Part shown: in pieces, positions 60,134-64,000 of the stretch | Layout of the letters: every line of letters starts with the position of its first letter | Position numbering within the stretch: position 1 is the first letter of the stretch | Position numbers and translations under genes: made by a program | The notes under the pieces: model-generated | The model's input: only the letters and a program-made list of their open reading frames with translations | Told to the model about the DNA's origin: nothing | The model's database searches: none | Source: Mycolicibacterium sp. ND9-15 | GTDB taxonomy: Bacteria > Actinomycetota > Actinomycetes > Mycobacteriales > Mycobacteriaceae | Reading direction: 5' to 3' | DNA length: 64,000 nucleotides | Assembly (NCBI RefSeq): GCF_035918395.1 | Contig: NZ_CP142362.1 | Span: 2,517,501-2,581,500 of the forward strand

Positions 60134-60613
60134 TTACGGTCCAGTGACGACGATGCCGTCGTCGTCGCTGTAGAGAAGGTGGCCGGGCTCGAACACCACG
60201 CCGCCGAACTCGACCGCGACGTCGCGTCGCCCTTCGCCGGTCTTGGTGCTCTTGCGAGGGTTGGTGCCCAGCGCCTTGATGCCGATGTCGAGCGTGCGCA
60301 ACATCGCGGAGTCGCGGACCGCCCCGTTGATGATCAAACCGGCCCAACCGTTTCCGACGCCTAAGCCAGCGATGACGTCGCCGACCAAGGCCGAGTGCAG
60401 TGATCCATCGCCGTCGATCACCAGTACGCCGCCGTCGCCGGGTTCGGAGAGAACGGATTTCAGCAGCGCGTTGTCCTGGAAGCACTTCACTGTGGTGATC
60501 GGTCCGGCGAACTGGGTGCGGCCGCCGAACTGGCGGAGTTGCAGATCGCAGCTGCGGACGTCGGGGCCGATGTCGTCGACGAGGTCAGCGGTGGGGCGAG
60601 GCTCGATGGTCAC
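60134..60613 (-). CDS. rraA: RraA-like ribonuclease activity regulator
   Basis: A 159-residue RraA family protein with [24 protein letters not shown], the Gly-rich [24 protein letters not shown] and the C-terminal RKSTKTGEG. RraA binds RNase E-type enzymes and slows RNA decay; relatives in the family are HMG/CHA aldolases. In M. tuberculosis the equivalent is Rv3853, once called menG. It starts with GTG 60613, which overlaps the cyclase-ATPase stop by 4 bases (GTGA). Confidence 0.88.
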   Translation of the reverse strand: MTIEPRPTADLVDDIGPDVRSCDLQLRQFGGRTQFAGPITTVKCFQDNALLKSVLSEPGDGGVLVIDGDGSLHSALVGDVIAGLGVGNGWAGLIINGAVRDSAMLRTLDIGIKALGTNPRKSTKTGEGRRDVAVEFGGVVFEPGHLLYSDDDGIVVTGP

Positions 60614-63477
60614 CCGTCGATGCTAGCGATGGGCCCGGTGAGCAGCTTCGGGTCGATGTTGGCCAGCGCATAGGAGACCGCCTCGTCCAACCCCATCGCC
60701 GCCCCGATTCTACGAAGCTCATGAGCGGGTTCGTCACCCAGAGCCGCCGCGACGATCTCACGGGCTTCACGTAGAGCCTGGAGAACGAAGTTGCCGCTCG
60801 CGGACCCCGTAGATGGAACCGACCGCTTGGCTGACTCGACGAAGAACGAGGCATCTCGAAAGGCGCTGTACGCGGCTGCGTGCAGAACCGCGGCGACGTC
60901 CGGTCGATCCTCTGCCAGCGCCCGTGCACATTCAGCCAGGCAAGGAGCCGAATGCATGGGGTTCATGATGCCGCGGTACATGTACATCGCTCGACCGGCG
61001 AGGGACAGCGTGAGCGGCCAGTCGCGCAGCCGCCCGGCCACCAGCGACGCGGTGATGAACCCAGGAGCGATCTCCTGGCTCGGCGTACTGCAGTGTTGCG
61101 CGCTCTCTTCGAGCAACGCCCTTGCTCGCTCAGGATCGGTGTCGACCAGAGCCAGCGCTAGCGCGTTGAGTGCTATCACGCTGGCGCCTGGCATGTCGGA
61201 CCGGCGGGCTAAGACCATCGCCCGTTCGGCCCTGGAAGTCGCCTCGTCGCGGTTCATGCCTCCGAGCAGCGCGCTGCTGACGCTGTAGGCAAGGAAGATC
61301 GCGGCAATGCCGGGGTATTGCTCGGCAAGCTCGGCTGCCTGCACATAAGCCTCGACCGCGTCTACGAAGGCGCCCGCGGCGAGCGACGCCTCTGCGCGCA
61401 ATGTGAAGGCGTCGATCTCCAGTGGAGGGCCCTCTAGAACCGTGTCGTGAGCAGCCTCCAGCGCTCGACTGCGAAGCATGTCGGCACGCCTCGGATCGCC
61501 GCCGTCCAGCGCCTCGTACGCCGCGACCATCAGTACCCGTGGATACTCGGGATACTCTGCGGCTCCGGGCATCTCAAGTACTTCCGACGCCGGCACCGAC
61601 CACATCTGGCCGATTCGATTGGCGTTCGCGCGGTGACGGTGGGGATGATTGGCCACGATCTGCACAGCGTGTACGACGTCGTTGGCCGCGATCGCGTTGG
61701 CGAGCGCGGATCGGATATTGTCGCGCTCGGAACCGACTTGCCGCTGGCCGACCCCTCGAGTCCAGTTGCCCAGACCCGAAAACCAGCCCCTCCCCAACGT
61801 GAAGTTCCCGCGCGCGGCGTCCGCCAGTAACTCGGCGTAGTAGCGACAGTGCCGGTTGCGCATGGCACCGATCTCGTCGTACTCGGCGAGCCGCTCTTCG
61901 CTGTATTGGCGGAGAGTTTCCAATAGGCGGTAGCGCATACCTGCTACTTGCTCCTCAGCGATCACCAACGACTTGGTCACCAGACTGGTGACGAAATCCA
62001 GCACCGCCGCACGTGGCACGGGATCACCACTGCAGACCTCCTCGATCGCCTCGAGCGAGCAGCTGCCGGAGAACACGGCCATGCGAGCGAGCAGACGCTG
62101 CTCGGCGGGCTCGAGCAGTGCGTATGACCAGTCGATGGCCGCCCTCAGCGTTGCGTGCCGGCCGACGGAGCCGCGCCGGCCGCCGGCAAGTAGCTCGAAC
62201 CGGCGGTCGAGCCTGTGCAATAGGTCGGCGGGGGTCAACGCGATCACGCGCGCGGCCGCCAGTTCGATGGCTAGTGGAACACCATCGAGACGCTGGCAGA
62301 TTTCCACCGCCGCGCGGGCGTTGTGCTCATTGAGCGCAAAACCGGCCTTGACGCGGCGCGCGCGTTCGACGAACAACCTGACGGCGTCGGTATGGATCGC
62401 GCATTCGATGTCGTCGTCCGGCGAGCCCGTGGTCAACGGCGGCAGTGCGATCAGCTGCTCACCATCGATGGCCATGCCTTCCCGACTGGTGGCCAGTATC
62501 ACGACTCCGGGACATGATCTTTCAATCCGTGTCGCGAGCTGCGCCACTGAGCCCAGGACATGTTCACAGTTGTCCAACACGAGTAAGAGACGTTTCTGCG
62601 AAAGCGTCTCGACGAGGCCATTCTCCAGCGACTGTCCGGTGCGGTTGGTCGGCTGGAATACCTGGGAGATCGCTTCGGCTACGCCTGGCGGTTCGGTTAC
62701 GGGTGCCAGTTCGACCAGCCAGGCGCCTTCCCGATAGCGCGGCAGGAGCTCAGCGGCAACCTGAATTGCCAAGCGGGTCTTGCCGACACCGCCGACGCCG
62801 GTGATCGTCACAACCCGTGACTCGGTCAGCGCTCGCGCGACCCGCGCCACGTCGGCTTCGCGGCCGATGAACGAACTCACCTGTGCCGGAAGGTTGCCCG
62901 GAAACGAATCCAGGCTGCGCAGCGGCGGGAACTCCTGACCGAGGCCATCGATGGCCAGCTGGAAAACCTCTGTGGGACGGCCCAGGTCGCGAAGCCGATG
63001 TTCGCCAAGGTCGACCAGGTGTGCTCGGTCGGGAAGCTGGCTGCGCACCAGAGCTTCGGTTGCACCGGACAGGACGACCTGCCCACCGTGGGCTGCGGCC
63101 ATCAACCGCGAGCATCGGTTGACCGGCTGGCTGGCGTAGTTGTTCTCGTTTACCACGACGGCCTCGTCGGTGTGTAGTCCCACACGGGCCCGCAGCGGAA
63201 GCGGCGTCGACCACGGCTCGTCGGCCAGCGCTCGCTGGAAGATCGCCGCTGCCGCCACGGCGTCGCGAGCTGTCGCGAACGCGGCCGCCATCCCGTCGCC
63301 CATTCGAGCGAAGACATAACCGCGGTGAGCCACAACCACCTTCTCGAGCAGGGCGTCATGGCGTTCCATGGCAGCCTTCATCGCTTTCGGATCCTGCTCC
63401 CACATCCGGGTGGACCCCTCCAAGTCGGTGAGGAGAAAGGTCACTGTGCCCGAGGGCGGATTGCGGGGAGCCGTCAT
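60610..63477 (-). CDS. Adenylate cyclase-ATPase transcriptional regulator-like protein
   Basis: A 955-residue multidomain protein. An N-terminal class III cyclase domain has metal Asp18 ([10 protein letters not shown]) and Asp61 ([10 protein letters not shown]), and Asn120 and Arg124 (VNRCSRL). An AAA-type ATPase domain follows with Walker A GVGGVGKT (227-234) and Walker [11 protein letters not shown]. The rest is helical, TPR-like. No LuxR-type helix-turn-helix ends the protein, unlike the larger members such as Rv1358. It may sense a signal through cyclic AMP or ATP. The stop overlaps the rraA start, so they share a transcript. Confidence 0.82.
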   Translation of the reverse strand: MTAPRNPPSGTVTFLLTDLEGSTRMWEQDPKAMKAAMERHDALLEKVVVAHRGYVFARMGDGMAAAFATARDAVAAAAIFQRALADEPWSTPLPLRARVGLHTDEAVVVNENNYASQPVNRCSRLMAAAHGGQVVLSGATEALVRSQLPDRAHLVDLGEHRLRDLGRPTEVFQLAIDGLGQEFPPLRSLDSFPGNLPAQVSSFIGREADVARVARALTESRVVTITGVGGVGKTRLAIQVAAELLPRYREGAWLVELAPVTEPPGVAEAISQVFQPTNRTGQSLENGLVETLSQKRLLLVLDNCEHVLGSVAQLATRIERSCPGVVILATSREGMAIDGEQLIALPPLTTGSPDDDIECAIHTDAVRLFVERARRVKAGFALNEHNARAAVEICQRLDGVPLAIELAAARVIALTPADLLHRLDRRFELLAGGRRGSVGRHATLRAAIDWSYALLEPAEQRLLARMAVFSGSCSLEAIEEVCSGDPVPRAAVLDFVTSLVTKSLVIAEEQVAGMRYRLLETLRQYSEERLAEYDEIGAMRNRHCRYYAELLADAARGNFTLGRGWFSGLGNWTRGVGQRQVGSERDNIRSALANAIAANDVVHAVQIVANHPHRHRANANRIGQMWSVPASEVLEMPGAAEYPEYPRVLMVAAYEALDGGDPRRADMLRSRALEAAHDTVLEGPPLEIDAFTLRAEASLAAGAFVDAVEAYVQAAELAEQYPGIAAIFLAYSVSSALLGGMNRDEATSRAERAMVLARRSDMPGASVIALNALALALVDTDPERARALLEESAQHCSTPSQEIAPGFITASLVAGRLRDWPLTLSLAGRAMYMYRGIMNPMHSAPCLAECARALAEDRPDVAAVLHAAAYSAFRDASFFVESAKRSVPSTGSASGNFVLQALREAREIVAAALGDEPAHELRRIGAAMGLDEAVSYALANIDPKLLTGPIASIDG

Positions 63478-63479
63478 CT

Positions 63480-64000
63480 CTACGCCGGCTCAGCCTCGAT
63501 GTTGGCCACCGCATACGAGATCGCCTCGTCCATCGTCATGGCGGCCCCTTGAATGCGCAGCTCACGTCGCCGGTCGTCACCGATTGCGGCGGAGACGATT
63601 TCACCGGATTCCTGCAACGCTGCCAGAACGAAGTTGGCCTTCGAAGCCGCGGATGTCGTATTGACCGGCTGTGTCACAGCGGATGCACCTGCTTGTGCAT
63701 ACGCGGCGTAGGCCGCGCCTCGCAGCACACCTGCCACCTCGGGCCGCTTGTCGGCGATCGCACGCGCGCACAGGGAAAGGCATGGCGCGCTTTGCATCAA
63801 CGCCACGCTCCACCGCCACAGGCGCATGGTCTTACCTGTCAACGCGAGCGTGAGGTCCCAATCGCGAAGGCGCCCGGCAACGAGACAGGCGGTGAGCACA
63901 CCGGAGGACACTTCCTGGCCCGGGGTGCTGGCGAGCTCGATACTCTCGCGCAGTACGGCCCGGGCACGCACGGGGTCGCTGTCAACGAGGGCCAATGCCA
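63480..64000 (-). CDS. Second cyclase-ATPase paralogue, C-terminal part
   Basis: Only the last ~173 residues are in the window; the gene continues beyond 64000. They resemble the C-terminus of the previous protein ([39 protein letters not shown] against [16 protein letters not shown]). It ends 2 bases before the paralogue ATG. The pair is a tandem duplication, and this gene is first in the unit. Confidence 0.75.
   Translation of the reverse strand, partial: ALALVDSDPVRARAVLRESIELASTPGQEVSSGVLTACLVAGRLRDWDLTLALTGKTMRLWRWSVALMQSAPCLSLCARAIADKRPEVAGVLRGAAYAAYAQAGASAVTQPVNTTSAASKANFVLAALQESGEIVSAAIGDDRRRELRIQGAAMTMDEAISYAVANIEAEPA

Overview
The window is high-GC actinobacterial DNA from a mycobacterium, most likely a rapid-growing, environmental (Mycolicibacterium-type) species. 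Many blocks match Mycobacterium tuberculosis gene neighbourhoods that I recognise from memory: Rv0178-Rv0185 (Mce-associated protein, pirin, sigG, monoacylglycerol lipase, DUF2786 and metallohydrolase genes), Rv3883c-Rv3880c (mycP1-eccE1-espB-espL), Rv0135c-Rv0143c (TetR, CYP138-type P450s, msrA, NTF2 protein, epimerase, DUF427, glycosylase, ClC), Rv0081-Rv0087 (hydrogenase-like complex) and Rv3853-Rv3859c (rraA, ethA-ethR, PHP protein, gltBD). In M. tuberculosis these blocks lie on both sides of the replication origin; here they are interleaved. No orthology was checked by database search. I saw no rRNA, tRNA, CRISPR array or intact insertion sequence.

Layout. 1-10.7 kb: end of an Mce-associated gene, small metabolic genes, a PQQ-type dehydrogenase/pirin/sigG run, then a monoacylglycerol lipase operon. 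10.7-15.4 kb: a four-gene ESX-1 tail without the ESX-1 core. 15.7-20.6 kb: a glycosyltransferase-methyltransferase-toroid protein operon facing a second methyltransferase and a TetR regulator; the operon promoter and the TetR start carry the same kind of dyad, so this looks like a self-contained regulon. 20.6-33.6 kb: TetR plus tandem P450s, msrA with an internally deleted msrB, a KstR-like box in front of an NTF2/epimerase pair, methyltransferase, enoyl-CoA hydratase, a degraded 13E12-family gene, DUF427, a glycosylase, Dps, a ClC channel and a thioesterase. 33.7-35.8 kb: a His-rich, CPH-motif copper-type ATPase behind a near-textbook CsoR-like dyad.

36-46 kb: glutamate synthase gltBD followed by a 32-bp tandem repeat, a polysaccharide deacetylase, a 46-residue ORF, and a K+/H+ antiporter divergent from a TrkA-type protein. 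46-53.5 kb: an ArsR regulator and six tightly coupled genes for a membrane complex related to group 4 hydrogenases, whose large subunit lacks the nickel ligands. 53.5-64 kb: a PHP-domain protein, a Lys/Ala/Pro-rich basic protein with an internal duplication, DNA polymerase IV, the ethR/ethA pair with its operator, an intact DUF222/HNH gene, rraA, and two tandem cyclase-ATPase regulators, the second cut by the window edge.

Most operons show 4-base ATGA or GTGA overlaps, so translational coupling is common. Starts were moved inward from the longest reading frame where family alignment, neighbour overlap or a ribosome binding site favoured it.
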